From Chloranthus sessilifolius (Eukaryota; Streptophyta; Magnoliopsida; Chloranthales; Chloranthaceae): 64,000 bases of DNA. Below are positions 21,460 to 34,732 of this stretch, in pieces. The stretch is from contig JAJIZI010000023.1 in assembly GCA_021018995.1 (NCBI GenBank), positions 62,001 through 126,000 of the forward strand, in the 5' to 3' direction. The position numbers were made by a program, and so were the translations under genes. The notes beneath the pieces are model-generated. The model saw only the letters and a program-made list of their open reading frames with translations, did no database searches and had not been told where the DNA came from. Positions within the stretch are counted from its first letter, which is position 1. Each line of letters begins with the position of its first letter.

Positions 21460-23674
21460 TGTGACGACCCGACTTTTCCAATCCCTAAGGTATAGGAAAG
21501 GCCGGTTCATCAACTTATTGATTTCTCAATAAGCCGTAACAAACAGAAGCCGGCAACATAAACAAAGGTCTAAAGACAGAGGCAACTTAGTTAATCCAAA
21601 AACAAAAGCTTCAAATAACAAAATTTGATATATCACTGTGAGGAACCAAAAAGAACCCCCGGTGATGGCCAATCCGATCACCTAAAATAGAGGTTCACAA
21701 TAATGGTTCCTCGAGTGATATCAAAAAGAACAAAATAAGGCCTAGGGCCCAATATTCAAAACAATATTCAGACAAAATACCAAAATACAGGATCTAAAGG
21801 TCAAGGGAAGAACTCCTCAGCAGGCAAGTCTAATTCCTCCTCAGGAATATAATCAGAATCCTCCAAATCCTCAGATCCCAAATCAGTCTCAGCACCTGTG
21901 ACGTATAGTCGAGGGTGAGCTAACAGCCAAGCTCAATAAGGGAAAACAGATCTATTTGCATTTTTATAAGTAAAGGTTTTCAAAAAGAATCGGATCAAAT
22001 ATGATTTTTCAATGATGCTTTTCAAATTAAATCTCGATTCTAATCACGAGTCAAAAGCGATAATAAATCTAAAGTGTTCAAATGTTACGATTTAGCATGC
22101 TTCTTGTCTTAAATTTATAACTTAATTTTATCTCTCAAATTTCCTATAGCATGAGAGCAGACATTACGTGACCGATGGGAAGACCCTACCGACCATCGCT
22201 GCTCATGAACCCATTTCGAAAATGCAACAAGCCCCTATGCTATGAGGAAACTTGCGCCAAAGTTTCACGTCAACACGGTTGGTGGAATCTAGGGCATCGT
22301 ACTTATGAACCCAAAATCAAATGCAAATGCTAACACATATCCAAGCTTATTATTCATAACATATACTGATTTTTCAAGGTTCTGATTCGAAGTTCTGATT
22401 CAAAATTAAGCGAGGTTACGAGATTCAATTCCAAAGGTTCTTAGTTATAGCAAGGTTCACAAATTTTTCAAATTGAGCCATGTGTTCGAGTTTTATTTAT
22501 CTGTGCAATGAGAATTTCAAAATTTACCCTTAATTGAAATAGTCAACAATCTATACTTATAATTTGATGCAAATTAAATACAAGGTTCCCCTACCTTAAC
22601 CAAGCAAAATCAAAAGGCATGAACAATCCTCTCCAAGGACTCCCAATTGACTAAAACCTACATATATTAACACCCTAAGTGTTAATATACAACCCAAAAA
22701 TCCAAAGGCTCATAAACAAAAAATCCAATCAAAATTTAAAAAAAGACAGAACTGGACAGAATTCGACCATTGATTTCAAATTCGATGGTCGAATCTGAAA
22801 TTCGATTGTCGATTTGAAATTCGACCATCGAATTTCAAATTTGTTTAAAGCTAAAATCCATTTTCATTGTCGATTTCAAATTGATCGATTTCAATTCGAC
22901 GATCGATTTCCAATTTCGACGATGATTTTGAAAATCGATGGTCGATTTTCTGTGCATCGTGGTGTAAATTTTTTTAACATGCTCGGATTCTTTTTGCATA
23001 TTTTCTACTTCATTCCATCATTTCTATTGAATTCAAAACTTACATTCTTAACAAAAATCAAACAATTTTGCATAAGGAGGTTTTAAGGCATACCTCTTGT
23101 AGCTTAATTACATTGATCTTTGCGATTCACATCGGAACAAGCTTCTATGATCAAGTTTAGATCTTCAAATCACTCTTTATTCCTTTGGAGGTGATCTGTC
23201 TCATCACCAAATTTTAAAGAGAACTTCTCCTTTCCTTTCCTCATCTCTTTTCTTTTTCATAGCTCAAACCTAACTCAAGGCTTATTAATGGTTGAGATGG
23301 GAAGAGGGGTTCTCAAACTCTCTAGATCTAAAGATCAAAAGGCAAAGTTTCCTTAGAGTTTTGATTTCCAACGAGAGAGAGAAGTATATTTTCTCTAAAC
23401 TCTCTCTCTCTTTAATATATAAACAAAGCATACAAAAAAATCTAGATATTTAAATTTACAACTTATCCTTTTAGTTTGAGAGTATATCTAGTGTTAACCA
23501 CCAATACCAACCCAATAGTATAAGTCATTGACTTCATGACTTGCACCTCTCGAGACTAAATCCTTTGGCCATTAGTCTTACCATAGCCCTAGCTTACCAA
23601 AAGTCCAAAAATATTCTTTATTTTAAGACGCTTACCGAGGTAAACAAATATATCAAAATATTAGGGATATTACA
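21460..23674 (-). repeat. 3' LTR of the Tekay-like element
   Basis: On the plus strand it runs from TGTGACGACCCGAC to GGATATTACA and is followed by the polypurine tract (seen as TTCACCCCTCCTTAGG). It holds an array of TCGA-spacer-TCGA words at 22755-22945 and CT-rich sequence near 23390. Confidence 0.9.
22755..22945. repeat. Array of TCGATGGTCGA-type near-palindromes in LTR
   Basis: About ten words such as TTCGACCATCGA, TCGATGGTCGA and TCGACGATCGA follow one another with AAATTTCAAAT-like spacers. Equivalent arrays lie in the other LTR (32555-32735) and in the interior (25790-25935). Confidence 0.8.
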
Positions 23675-24217
23675 TTCACCCCTCCTTAGGAATTTTAAAT
23701 CGTCGAAAATTGAACATAACACACACCAAACAAGAAAGAATAGAAAACATGGGACATGTTTCGATCCCACAGAACACATAAGCCAAGGGATGGGATCCGT
23801 AGGAACATGGTTGTACTGCATGTGGCATGAAAAAGCCATAGTGGATTGCATCCGTACATGGATACCCACACCCCAAGTGTCACGTCGGGAGACCCGATGC
23901 GCGTGAAAGCCATCAAAGAAAACAAGAAGTACAAAAGTGACAAGGCAAATTCACACAAGCATCTAACTGAAGCAGATACCAAAATAACCACAAAAGTAAC
24001 TCACATAAAGATCCAATCACGCATATCAAAAGATGAAAACAGCATCGAACGGAACTATATACAAACAAGATAAACAGAGTATCCAAGTAAAGCGAAAGAC
24101 AAAAAATATAAAAGAGAACAAAAGAAGGACCACCAGGTCCTAATAATCCAAGCTGTAAATAAATACAGACCCATAACAACCAGAGAAATAAAACAGTACC
24201 CCCCTCCCTCAAGTACA

Positions 24218-25590
24218 CTAATAATCCCCGGCAGAAGATGGACCCGCCCGATCCGAAGTACCATCACCCGCAGCAGCATCACCCGTATCCTCCCTGGCCG
24301 AAAAAGGCATGCTAGGACCAGCGCCCGATGTCGAAGGGCGATATAGGCTGATATCAGCCATATATGTCGTGTAATCCTCTGGAAATGCGTGCTGCATCAG
24401 ATAAGAAAGGGCGCCGCCATGGACATCCAACTCCTGACGCATAGAGCTGGTATGGTGGGTGAGCTCCTGAATCTGATGGCTCATGGCGGTCATCTGTCGG
24501 GTGAACTCGGAGAGTGTGAGAACGTCACTCTGTGGGGGCTGAGGAGGTGCAGCTGTAGTAGTGTCGGGGATAGAATGAGTAGGGTCCTCATCATCAGTAG
24601 CGATGTCAGTGCCTCTGCATCCTTTGGAGTCTTTACCAGCCTACTGTAGGTTTGACCCCAATTGACCAAAGTATACATTCACAAACCCGCTGTAGATTTA
24701 GGTTCAGTAGGAGGGATATCATAAGCAGGGCCCGCTCGGTAGTTCTCAATCATCACCGAAATTATGCGAGCATAGGGCATTGTCTTCAATGGTTTCTTCA
24801 CATGTTTGCCCATTTTCTCTCGGGCTTTGATAATCCCTTTAAAAAGAATTTCAGGAGCACTAAACCATCGCTCCTTATAGGCCGCAAAAAGAATTTGTTG
24901 AAGGGGACCGGTGCGCTCAGATTGATGACCAAAAGGGTAAAGGGTGGACTTTAAAATTTTATCCAAGATCCACATGGTCTCCGGCATATGGACCGTGACG
25001 ATGGATTTACTGGACCCATGACGACCTTGCGTCATCTGCGTGATTATATCTTCAAAACGGACCGGTCTGGGAATAGGAGGACCTAAACCCATGGTTTGTG
25101 AGTGGTTTAAAGGGCATCGCAATGCCACACCATGTCCTCTAAATCAAAAGGTATAATCTCGCCATCAATTTGTGATATATTCTTTTCCCGTCTTTCGGCT
25201 CATGTCTTTGATAAAATAGGCGCACAGTCGAGGATAGAAATGATCGCTAAAAGATGTGCACAGAGAGGTCAATTTGGCCTTCTCAAGGTATTCACCCACC
25301 CATTGTGTGGTCGTTTGTTGATCAAATAACTCAGGGTGAAACAAATATTCGGTCATGAAGCCTTTAATGCTCCAAAAATCACTGGGTTGTCCAGGCAAGG
25401 GGGAGACAGTGGGTGGTGGAGCCGACTGTGGTGCTGTGGGCTGTTTTGTGCGGCTTGTAGACGCAGCTTTAGAAGCCGGTCGTTTGGAGGTGGGATTTCG
25501 AATGGGTGTCTGTTTCTTAGGCCCCATTAAATTAAAATTCACAGAATGACCCACAAAATGCAAGAACAGAGGTCTTGAGAAATATAGCAA
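24218..25590 (-). mobile_element. Extra ORF region of the Tekay-like element
   Basis: Three open segments (25165-25590, 24679-25128, 24218-24493) lie between integrase and the 3' LTR on the coding strand. The first has a Lys/Ser/Thr/Pro-rich start (MGPKKQTPIRNPTSKRPASK) and then FWSIKGFMTEYLFHPELF. The second has HMPETMWILDKILKSTLYPF and PYARIISVMIENYRAGPAYD. The third is a predicted helical, acidic tail. The second half resembles the 'putative plant transposon protein' family (Transposase_32 type), judged from the PYA.LIS.M and MW.LD.I....YP pattern. It is related to 44064-45606. It has about two breaks. Confidence 0.65.
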
Positions 25591-25789
25591 GGGTTACCTT
25601 GTGAAAAAGCCCCAAATCGGTTTTGCAAGGATGGGAAGATACTCCTTTGTAAAATGCGGTGAAATCCCTTGAATCTGGCAAAATGAAGTGGAAGCTCCAA
25701 AATCCCCAAATGAAACCCTCAAAACCCTAAGCTCAAAACCCTCAAAATAGAAAAAGTTTAAAACCCCAAACTTAAATCGATAAATTACC

Positions 25790-25935
25790 ATCGATTTCAA
25801 ATTGATGGTCGATTTGAAAATCGATGGTCGATTGAGTTGAAATCGATGGTGATTTTCTCGAACATCTCAAGTTACTTTTTGGCTGAAAAGGCTTGAAGGT
25901 TTATGAAATTTGATGGTCGATTTTGCATTTCGACA
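25790..25935. repeat. Interior array of TCGATGGTCGA-type words
   Basis: Words such as ATCGATGGTCGATT recur about six times just upstream (in element orientation) of the extra ORF region. They match the array in the element's own LTRs. Confidence 0.75.
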
Positions 25936-26459
25936 ATTAATTTCTTTTATTTTTAATGAAATTTTTGAAATTCCACGCATGCCCTTGGGTCTAAATTGCA
26001 CCCTCTTTGGTTCCATTTCATGCTCATCACCTTATTGGGCTATGATTGTATCACAACGAATTTGGCGTAGAAAATTTTTCGAATAGGCCAAGTAAGCTTT
26101 TGAATTTATTTCTCATATAATTATGTGGAAAAAACAAGTCCATCATAACACAAAAACAAAACGATAATCATCTACAAAATAATATATATATAGATAGGGC
26201 CATGATATACGTATCAAGGCCAATTTACGTAATGTAAAGAATTTGCTAACGATAGGCCAATTTACGTCACATGGCCGATGGTGTAAGATACCAGGTAGGC
26301 CCAATAGGATTAAATTTTCCATAATGTAGAGGCTTCTAAACATGCACCATATTGACCGATAAAATTTTATCGCCAAATCATCTATAAAATCATTAATTAC
26401 ATAAAATTCAAGAAAGTATACATTAAACACTTAATGTCCCAAAATTCAATCAAAAGGTT

Positions 26460-29400
26460 AGGAAATTGGTCTCGAGCTCGACTTCACGCTCCCAAGTGGC
26501 TTCCTCCGGTGTATGATTCCGCCATTGCACGAGAACCAAAGGAATACTTTTTAGTGCGTAGGATCCGCTCATGCGATCCAAAATGTGAATAGGGTCTTCG
26601 ACCACCTTCAAACCATCCTGAAGCTCGATGGGTTGGTAATCAAGAAATCGTGAGTCGGGATCACGGATGTATCGGCCGACACATGAAAGGCGTTGTGCAT
26701 GCTAGATAATTGCGGTGATAACGCCATACACGATATGCAACCTCTCAGGCCGGCCTAATATCTCGAAAGGCCCAACGTGTCGAGGACTAAGTTTCCCTCG
26801 TTTTCGAACGCATAACGCCCTTGGTAGGAGAAATCCGAACAAAGACATTCTCAACGACACGAAAATCCGTGTCTCCGTTTGAGATCGGTAGCTCTTCGGC
26901 GACTACGAGCTACTCGTGGTCGGCGTATCAACCGAACCGTCTCGGTGATGCGCTCAACTATCTCAGTCCAATAATGAGCTTCTCACCCACTTCTTCCCAG
27001 TTCAACGGTGATCGACACCGTCCATATAAAGCCTCGAGCAGAGCCATACCAATGCTAGTCTGAAAGCAATTATTGTAGGCGAACTCGATCAGAGGCAAGT
27101 GTTGGTCCCATGACTCGTGAAAATCCAACATACATGCTCTCAATATGTCCTCAATGATCTCGTTCACACGCTCGGTCTGGCCATCCGTCTGTGGGTGAAA
27201 TCTTGACTAAAATCAAGCGAGAACCCATGCCATCCTGAAATTTCGCCAAAATGTGAAGTAAACAACGGGTCTCGATCAGACACAATACTAGCCAGTATCC
27301 CATGCAGTCTAACAATTTCCTTCAGGTATAACTCTGCAAGTCTACTGGCGGTATAGGTGGTATTATATGGCAAGAAATGAGCAGACTTGGTTAGTCGATC
27401 TACAATGACCCAAATGGCATTGTTTTTCCTCAGTGTTTTCGGCAAACCTAAGATGAAGTCCATCGAAATGGCTTCCCATTTCCATTCAAGCACAGGTAAA
27501 GGCTGCAATAGGCCTGCAGGATTCTGATGATCAACCTTAACCTGTTGACAAACCAAGCACCGCGATACGTACTCAGCGACGTCGCGTTTCAAACCTCGCC
27601 ACCAGAAACTCTTCATCAAGTCCTGATACATCTTGGTGCTACCAGGATGTATGGCATACATGGATTTGTGAGCCTCTTCCAGAATGGTGTCCCGAAGCTC
27701 GGTACTCGACGGTACACATACCCGGTCGTGAAATAGCAAGGTCCCATATGCTCGAATAGAGAAATCCTTCTTACTGCCATTCTCGACATCTCGTCTGATT
27801 GCCATTAACTCATCATCGGTCATCTGAAGCTTCCGAATATTCTCGGCGTGGGGCGTATACAAGTGTAGCCATCAATGCTCCCGAGCCTTTTACATCGAAC
27901 CTTGAGCTGCCCAAAGCCATATCTTCCAATAGCTTCCATCTCTGAATCCGGCTAACAAGATGTGATAACTGTGCTGAAGACCTCCTACTAAGTGCATCAG
28001 CAATGACATTTGCTTTTCCCGGATGGTATTGGATTGAGCAATCGTAGTCCTTCAAGAACTCCATCCATCGTCGCTGCCTCATGTTCAAGTCCTTCTCAGT
28101 GAACAGGTACTTGAGACTCTTGTGATCGGTGAATATATCAAAGATTTCACCGTAAAGGTAATGTCGCCAGATCTCCAAAGCGAATATAACTCTTTGCTAG
28201 CTCTAAGTCATCGTCGGATAGTTTCTTTCATGATCCTTCAACTGCTAGAACCATACGCAATGACCGCTCGTGTTGATTAAGCACCGGCCTAATCCGCCAT
28301 AGGAAGCATCACTATATCTTGCCAAAACCTCCACCGCCGGAAGGTATAGCAAGATCTTGGTGTCGTAGTCAAGCTGCGGCTTTAACTCCGAAAAGCTCTT
28401 TGCATTCTTTCTTGTAAGTCGTAAGTGGACCGGATATCTTTGAGAAACCCTCGACAAATCGCCGATAGTACCTGCCAAACCAAGGAAACTTGGACTTCAG
28501 AATCGTGAGGTTGTTCCCATGTCACCACAGAATCTATCTTTGTAGGATCCTTTGAGATACCCGATTGAGACTACGTGGCCCAAGCCCGGACTGCTCAAGC
28601 CAAAACTCACACTTCTTGAGTTTGGCATACAATGATGGTCCACGAGTGTTTGAAGAGCCATCTTGAGATCTTTGCACATGCTCCTCTGGTTTTCGAATAG
28701 ATGAGGATGTCATCTACAAAACTACCTACCAGATTTATCAAGATGTGGTTTGAACACCTGTTCATCAAGTCCATGAAAGATGCAGCATTTGTCAATCCAA
28801 ATGGCATCACTAGAAACTCATAGTGGCCATAGCAGCGTCAAACGCAGTCTTGGATATATCTTCCGCCTTGATCTTGAGCTGGTGATAGCCTGACCTCAAA
28901 TCAATCTTCGAAAAGAACCTTGCACCCTGCAATTGATCAAACAAGTCGTCTATCCACGGAAGAGGATAACGATTCTTAATCGTCATCTTGTTGAGCTGCC
29001 TATAATCGATACGCAGACGCATCGATCCATCCTTCTTTTTCACAAATAGAACCGGTGCACCCCAAGGAGAGACACTCGGTCGTATAAATCCTCTGTCTAT
29101 GACTCCAAGCTGTTCCTTGAGCTCTTTCAACTCAGCAGGCGCCATTTGATATGGAGCTTTAGATAACGGTTCTCTACCCGGCGCTAGCTCAATCGCGAAC
29201 TCAATCTCTCGGTCAGGTGGTAATCCAGGTAAGTCCTCTGGAAAGACATCAGGATAATCGCAGACCACCTTGATAAGAGCCAAGTCGTTCTTCTTCTCGG
29301 TCGAATCTTGCAAATAGGCGGATACCCACTACAACCATTCTTCATCATACGCTCGACTTTAATGGTCGAAACCAAGCGCAACCTTGGATTTGACTCCAGA

Positions 29401-29723
29401 ATCGGAAGGATTTTCGCTTTGGCGGTCGGAAGGTCACTATCTTAGAAGGCGATTCACGCTTCAGCGTGATAAGCTGCCAACCAATCCATTCCAAGAATGA
29501 CGTCGAACCCTTCCATGCTCAACGTAATCATGTCGGTCAATGTCTCGTGCCCATCAATCATCATCACGATGGTGGTGACATCTTTATCGATGCACTGCAA
29601 GAACTCCCCGTAGGAATCTTGACATCTAGAATGAAAGCAAGGGGTTGGGGTAATACCAACTTCTACGAGAAGGAAGGAGTAATAAGCGAGTGTGTAGACC
29701 GGTCTATAAGTACTGTGCTTCAA
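26460..29723 (-). mobile_element. pol region of the Tekay-like element
   Basis: Visible motifs in element order are the protease part FDVILGMDWLAAYH, reverse-transcriptase parts [36 protein letters not shown] and [11 protein letters not shown], RNase H part [20 protein letters not shown], integrase zinc finger and core (FWWRGLKRDVAEYVSRCLVC, AISMDFILGLPKT, AIWVIVDRLTKSAHFLPYNT) and a chromodomain-like end with VLVQWRNHTPEEATWERE. This order and the chromodomain place it in the chromoviruses, closest to Tekay/Del by motif. It is split into several open segments and is not a working polyprotein as written. Confidence 0.85.
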
Positions 29724-30010
29724 TTTTATCCACGTCGTCTCGACTACTCATCATAAGCGTACCTTTAGTTAAAAAGTTTGTTAATTATATGCAATGATTC
29801 CTATGTGTTTTAACATAATTGACTTGTATGTAGATTTAAACAATAATAATTGAATCAATGCATAATTGACATCTCAACTTTAATGATACCTTGAATAGCG
29901 TCATTGACGTTTGGGCATCTGTCGATCACCGCATAAGCCCGACCTTGAGCGGCGAGGTCGTGTCGACCTGCGTAGAGACCGTCCTTTCTCAATAGTAGGA
30001 CAATCCTTGG

Positions 30011-30777
30011 TCATGTGACCAACCTGTCCACACCAAGCATCCTCCGGTGTTCTGCGCAATCCTCTCTATGTGGTTTCCCACATCTTGCACACCTGAGGTA
30101 GAAAGCAGGAAGTAACGGTGATCCTCTCGTCGAGCCGAGCCACAGAAGCTCCACTCGCGGTAGTGCTCCCGGCTCTGAAGGTCGTCTGTGGACGTACTCT
30201 GAGGTCTCGATAGGAAGGCGTCCTTTGGTCTGAAAGCAGCGCGGTCTAGAATATGATGGCTGACTAGGGTAGGGAGGAGGTCTAGAGAACCACGGCTTTT
30301 TGTTCACCTGCTCTGAAGCACTCTGCTGTCCCTGGCCAAACCTATTTTTATTACCCTGCTCTCGCCTCAAGTACTGTTTTTGAATATCTTCCTCTGCAAT
30401 GAGGGCCTTGGACATCACGACTTGATCGTCTCCATTTCCCACATAGACACCCTCTCTCAGATGTTCGGCCTCAAACCTCTCTGAAATTTCTGAGCTCTCA
30501 TCAGCTCAGTGGCCACATGCAAAGGTGCAAATCGGGAAAGTCTATCAAATTCTGCGCCATACTCGCGCACCGACATCTCATTCTGTTTCAATTCGATAAA
30601 TTGAACCACCTCCCACCGACACGTGACGATCTTCGAAAGTACCGACGTTGAACGCCTCCACAACTCGCCTAAGTCCATGGAGTATTGGGGTAGTCCCGCT
30701 CTCTCATCCTCGAAACAGACTTCCACCACGGGTCGGCCTCTCCCAAAGTTTGAAAGATGCCCAGATTTTCTCGACAT
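30011..30777 (-). mobile_element. gag region of the Tekay-like element
   Basis: The segment at 30457-30777 has the plant gypsy gag pattern FIELKQNEMSVREYGAEFDR and LSRFAPLHV. The next at 30011-30442 has a Gln/Pro/Arg-rich stretch and a decayed zinc knuckle, CARCGKPHREDC. gag is at the normal place before protease. It is in two open segments. Confidence 0.75.
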
Positions 30778-31248
30778 CAGACACGCAACACTTCAAATAT
30801 CTTCTATCTCATCCAGCCATGCCTCGGCTTCCATAGGATCCGCTCGCTTCGAGAATGTAGGAGGTCTCATCCTCCTAAACTCGCGAATCCTCCCGGCCGA
30901 TGTCTAGCCGCCAAAGATCTTGCCTGGCTTGGCCAATGGTCATCTCATCATTGGCCATGTTAGTAGCCAAGGCTGCCAACACCTCATCCACATTCCTCTG
31001 CCTTGCCTAGCAGCTCCCAAAGGCTCGATTAGGGCCAAGCAACTCGCCTCCGCCATATGAGGTGCCTACGCCTCATCTATCTCCTCAATGCGAAATAGAC
31101 GAGGTCCCTCTATACCTGGCCTCGCCTAAACTGGTGGAGGCATCACATTGTTAAACAAACAATAACAATTGATCAAGAATAAATTGTTAGAAATAATCTA
31201 ACCCCTAGTCCTAAGACTCAACCTAGAGCCTCGTTTGATACTAACTCA

Positions 31249-33481
31249 GGATTTAATTCGACTTTTCCAATCCCTAAGGTATAGGAAAGGTGTTCATCAA
31301 CTTATTGATTTCTCAAAAAGCCGTAACAAACAGAAGCCGGCAACATAAACAAAGGTCTAAAGACAGAGGCAACTTAGTTAATCCAAAAACAAAAGCTTCA
31401 AATAACAAAATTTGATATATCACTGTGAGGAACCAAAAAGAACCCCCGGTGATGGCCAATCCGATCACCTAAAATAGAGGTTCACAATAATGGTTCCTTG
31501 AGTGATATCAAAAAGAACAAAATAAGGCCTAGGGCCCAATATTCAAAACAATATTCAGACAAAATACCAAAATACAGGATCTAAAGGTCAAGGGAAGAAC
31601 TCCTCACCGGTAAGTCCAATTCCTCCTCGAATATAATCGTAGAATCCTCCAAATCCTCGGATCCCAAGGTCGGCCAAAGACCGTGATAGTCGAGGGTGAG
31701 CTAACAGCCAAGCTCAATAAGGGAAAACAGATCTATTTGCATTTTTATAAGTAAAGGTTTTCAAAAGACGGAATCGGATCAAATATGATTTTTTTCAATG
31801 ATGCTTTTCAAATTAAATCTCCAATTCTAATCCTGAGTCAAAACTGATAACAAATCCAAAGTGTTCAAATGTTCTGATTTAGCATGCTTCTTGTCTTAAA
31901 TTTATAACTTAATTTTATCTCTCAAATTTCCTATAGCATGAGAGCAGACTACGTGACCGATGGGAAGACCCTACTGACCATCGTCGTTCATGAACCCATT
32001 TCGAAAATGCAACAAGCCCCTACGCTATGAGGGAAACTTGCGCCAAAGTTTTACCGTCAACATGGTTGGTGGAATCTAGGGCATCATACTTATGAACCCA
32101 AAATCAAATGCAAATGCTAACACATATCCAAGCTTATTATTCATAACATATACTGATTTTTCAAGGTTCTGATTCGAAGTTCTGATTCAAAAATTAACTG
32201 AGGTTCTGAGATTCGAATTCCAAAGGTTCTTAGTTATAGCAAGGTTCACAAATTTTTCAAATTGAGCCATGTGTTCAGAGTTTTATTTATACTGTGCAAA
32301 CAGAACTTTCAAAATTTACCCTTAATTGAAATAGTCAACAATCTATACTTATAATTTGATGCAAATAATAATTAAGGTTCCCTACCTTAACCAAGAAAAT
32401 CAAAGATGAACAATCCTCCAAGGACTCCCAATTGTCTAAAACCTCATATATATTAACACCCTAAGTGTTAATATCCAACCCCAAAATTTATCCAAAGGCT
32501 CATAACCAAAAAAATCCAATCAAAATTTAAAAAAAAACAGAGCTGGACATAATTCGACCATCGATTTTAAATTCGATGGTCGAATTTGAAATTCGATGGT
32601 CGATTTGAAATTGACCATCGAATTTCGAATCTGCTTTTAAAGCTAAAATCCATTTCAATTTGTCGATTTCAAATTAACAAATGATTTCCAATTTCGACGA
32701 TCGATTTTGAAAATCGATGGTCGATTTTCTCAATCTGATTTTTTTAACATGCTGATTCTTTTGCATATTTTCTACATGCCATTCCATCATTTCTATTGAA
32801 TTCAAAACATTACATTCTTAACAAAATCAAACAATTGAATTTTGCATAAGGAGGTTTTAAGGCATACCTTGTTGTATAAGCTTGCTTTTGATCCCCACAT
32901 CCGATTCAAGATCTCGGAACAAGCTATGACCAAGCGGTTTACAACTCAGCGACTCTTTATTCCTTTGGAGGTGATCATCGTCACCATCAAAATTTTAAAG
33001 AGAACTTCTCCTTCCCTTTCCTCATCTCTTTTCTTTTTCAGTAGCTCAAACAGATCCAAGTACTAACTCAAGGCTTATTAATGGTTGAGATGGGAAGAGG
33101 AGTTCTCAAACTCTCCAGATCTAAAGATCAAAAGCAGCCCCAAAAGTTTCCTATGTTTTCCAACCGGAAGAGAGAAGTATATTTTCTCTAAACTCTCTCT
33201 CTCTTTAATATATAAACAAAGCATACAAAAAAAAATCTAGATATTTAAATTTACAACTTATCCTTTTTAGTTTGAGAGTATATCTAGTGTTAACCACCAA
33301 TACCAACCCAATAGTATAAGTCATTGACTTCATGACTTGCACACCTCTCGAGACTAAATCCTTTGGCCATTAGTCTTACCATAGCCCTAGCTTACCAAAA
33401 GTCCAAAAATATTCTCCAGTATTTTCCGGGCACGCTTACCGAGGTAAACAAATATATGCCGAAAATATCAGGGATATTACA
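31249..33481 (-). repeat. 5' LTR of the Tekay-like element
   Basis: It matches 21460-23674 along its full length and ends GGATATTACA at 33481. The interior-side end is less well conserved. An array of TCGA-spacer-TCGA words lies at 32555-32735. The two LTRs differ mostly by small indels. Confidence 0.9.
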
Positions 33482-33486
33482 CATTG

Positions 33487-33761
33487 GCTGTACCTTACCC
33501 ACAAGGAAGGGAGGGTGGGCTTTGATGCTGAGAAAGCATGGAATAGCTTCTATGCTGATTAAGCTCCCTTGCTAAAGGAAGGTTTCCTTGGCAGTGATCC
33601 TATTTATTTCGTTTGGGGGGGGGGGGGGGGCATGAGGATTATTTTTCATTTTGAGTGTTGGGTTTTCTTTGGCAGCATCTTGCTGCTTTTTCTCTTTTGT
33701 ATTTTCCTGGTTTCTTTTGAAGATAGTTGGTTCACATTACCGATCAAAAAAAAAAAAAAAA
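33487..33761 (+). mobile_element. Probable LINE 3' tail, partner of 8256-8502
   Basis: It resumes the sequence interrupted by the gypsy insertion and ends in a 15-16-base A run. It contains a run of about 14 G at 33617-33630 where the partner has six. Confidence 0.45.
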
Positions 33762-34111
33762 GTCTTGAAGAAAGCTTTGATAGTGTCAGTTGGGCTTCGT
33801 CATCTCAATTTTTACTCAACTTGGGTTCAATAATGATTGGATTGATTGGATTAAAGTCTGCATCACCACTCCTCATTTCTCTATCCTTATCAATGGTTCC
33901 CCCCATGGGTTTTTTCCAAGTTCTTGCAGCCTTAGACGAGGCGACCCTCTCTCCCCTTTTATTTTTTCCTGCCTCTTGAATGAACAAATTTTAAATGGGT
34001 TTACCCCCCCACCACCACCACCCCACGCTTTCAAAACTGCTCTATTGTTTCCCACCTAATTTTTCCGGATGATGTGCTCCTATTTTCTCAAGACTGCCCT
34101 GACCAGCTCGT
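33762..34111 (+). mobile_element. L1-type LINE reverse transcriptase fragment, copy 2
   Basis: This has the same motifs as 8503-8850: DWIDWIKVCITTPHFSILIN, GSPHGFFPSSCSLRRGDPLS and, in another frame, the decayed FPDD. The frame is again lost at the proline run. It was duplicated with its neighbours before the gypsy insertion. Confidence 0.8.
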
Positions 34112-34327
34112 TGTGATGGCCTCATTAATCTGTGCGCCAGCATGAAGGCATGACGACCTTGGAACTGGGCACTTAGCTAGCAAGAAGGCAAGCGGACCTT
34201 GTAAGCTAGCCGTGTAGCACGCGTGGGCGCAGAGGCACGTGGCCCTGCGATGCGTGCATGAGTCCCTGATGCATGATGCGACGGTGACCCGAACTAAGCT
34301 GCAGTCTAGTATGGTGGCTAGACGCGT
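34112..34327. repeat. Start of the GC-rich island, copy 2
   Basis: It matches 8851-9066 and then stops at AGACGCGT, where sequence changes to a foldback element. The tandem-repeat part is absent here. Confidence 0.85.
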
Positions 34328-34344
34328 CGAAAACCCATTGATCG

Positions 34345-34700
34345 GGTCGGATTAGATGATGGAGAACGTATTTTACCCTGATCTTCCACACAAAGGATCT
34401 TGAGATCATGTCGTACCTATCAGACGGTCAGTATTTTATTCCACGTGTCACAGATCCCTTAAATATTGCCCCAAAATCATGTTTGAGCGTGATGTGTACC
34501 ATATGATTCAAGGCCATTTTTTGGGGATCTGTGACACATGGAATAAAAAACTAACTGTCTGATAGGTGAGAAATAATGTCAAGATCCTTGTGTGAAAGAT
34601 CAGGGTGAAAAACAATATCCATCATCTGATCCGACCAAATCAATGGTTTTAAGGGGTTTTCGACGTGGGCGTGGACAGAGGTACTCCTTTTGGGAATAGA
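34345..34700. mobile_element. Foldback/MITE-like element
   Basis: The left arm (CAAAGGATCTTGAGATCATG, then CCTATCAGACGGTCAGTATT) and the right arm (CTAACTGTCTGATAGGTGAG, then TGTCAAGATCCTTGTGTGAA) are inverted copies. It is related to the copies at 1-362 and 700-1062 and has no ORF. Confidence 0.65.
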
Positions 34701-34732
34701 ACTTCGGGGTGGGTGCAAAATCTGACTTGCTC

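Larger units (their letters stand above)
21460..33481 (-). mobile_element. Full-length Tekay/Del-like gypsy chromovirus with extra 3' ORF region
   Basis: Two LTRs of about 2.2 kb enclose a 7.6-kb interior and the 5-bp target duplication CATTG flanks both sides (21455-21459 and 33482-33486). The interior on the minus strand runs gag (30011-30777), protease (29454-29723), reverse transcriptase (28600-29313), RNase H (27813-28180), integrase (26958-27862), a chromodomain-like tail (26460-26700), then an additional ORF region (24218-25590) before the 3' LTR. The primer-binding site resembles tRNA-Met type (TAGTATCAAACGAGGCTC near 31235). It looks structurally whole but its coding region has many breaks. 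The two LTRs look alike, which suggests a recent insertion. Confidence 0.9.

Noticed and set aside
23780-24282. Hydrophobic minus-strand ORFs that look like membrane proteins
   Set aside because: They lie between the extra ORF region and the 3' LTR of the gypsy element, in AT-rich non-coding sequence, with no conserved counterpart in the second family.
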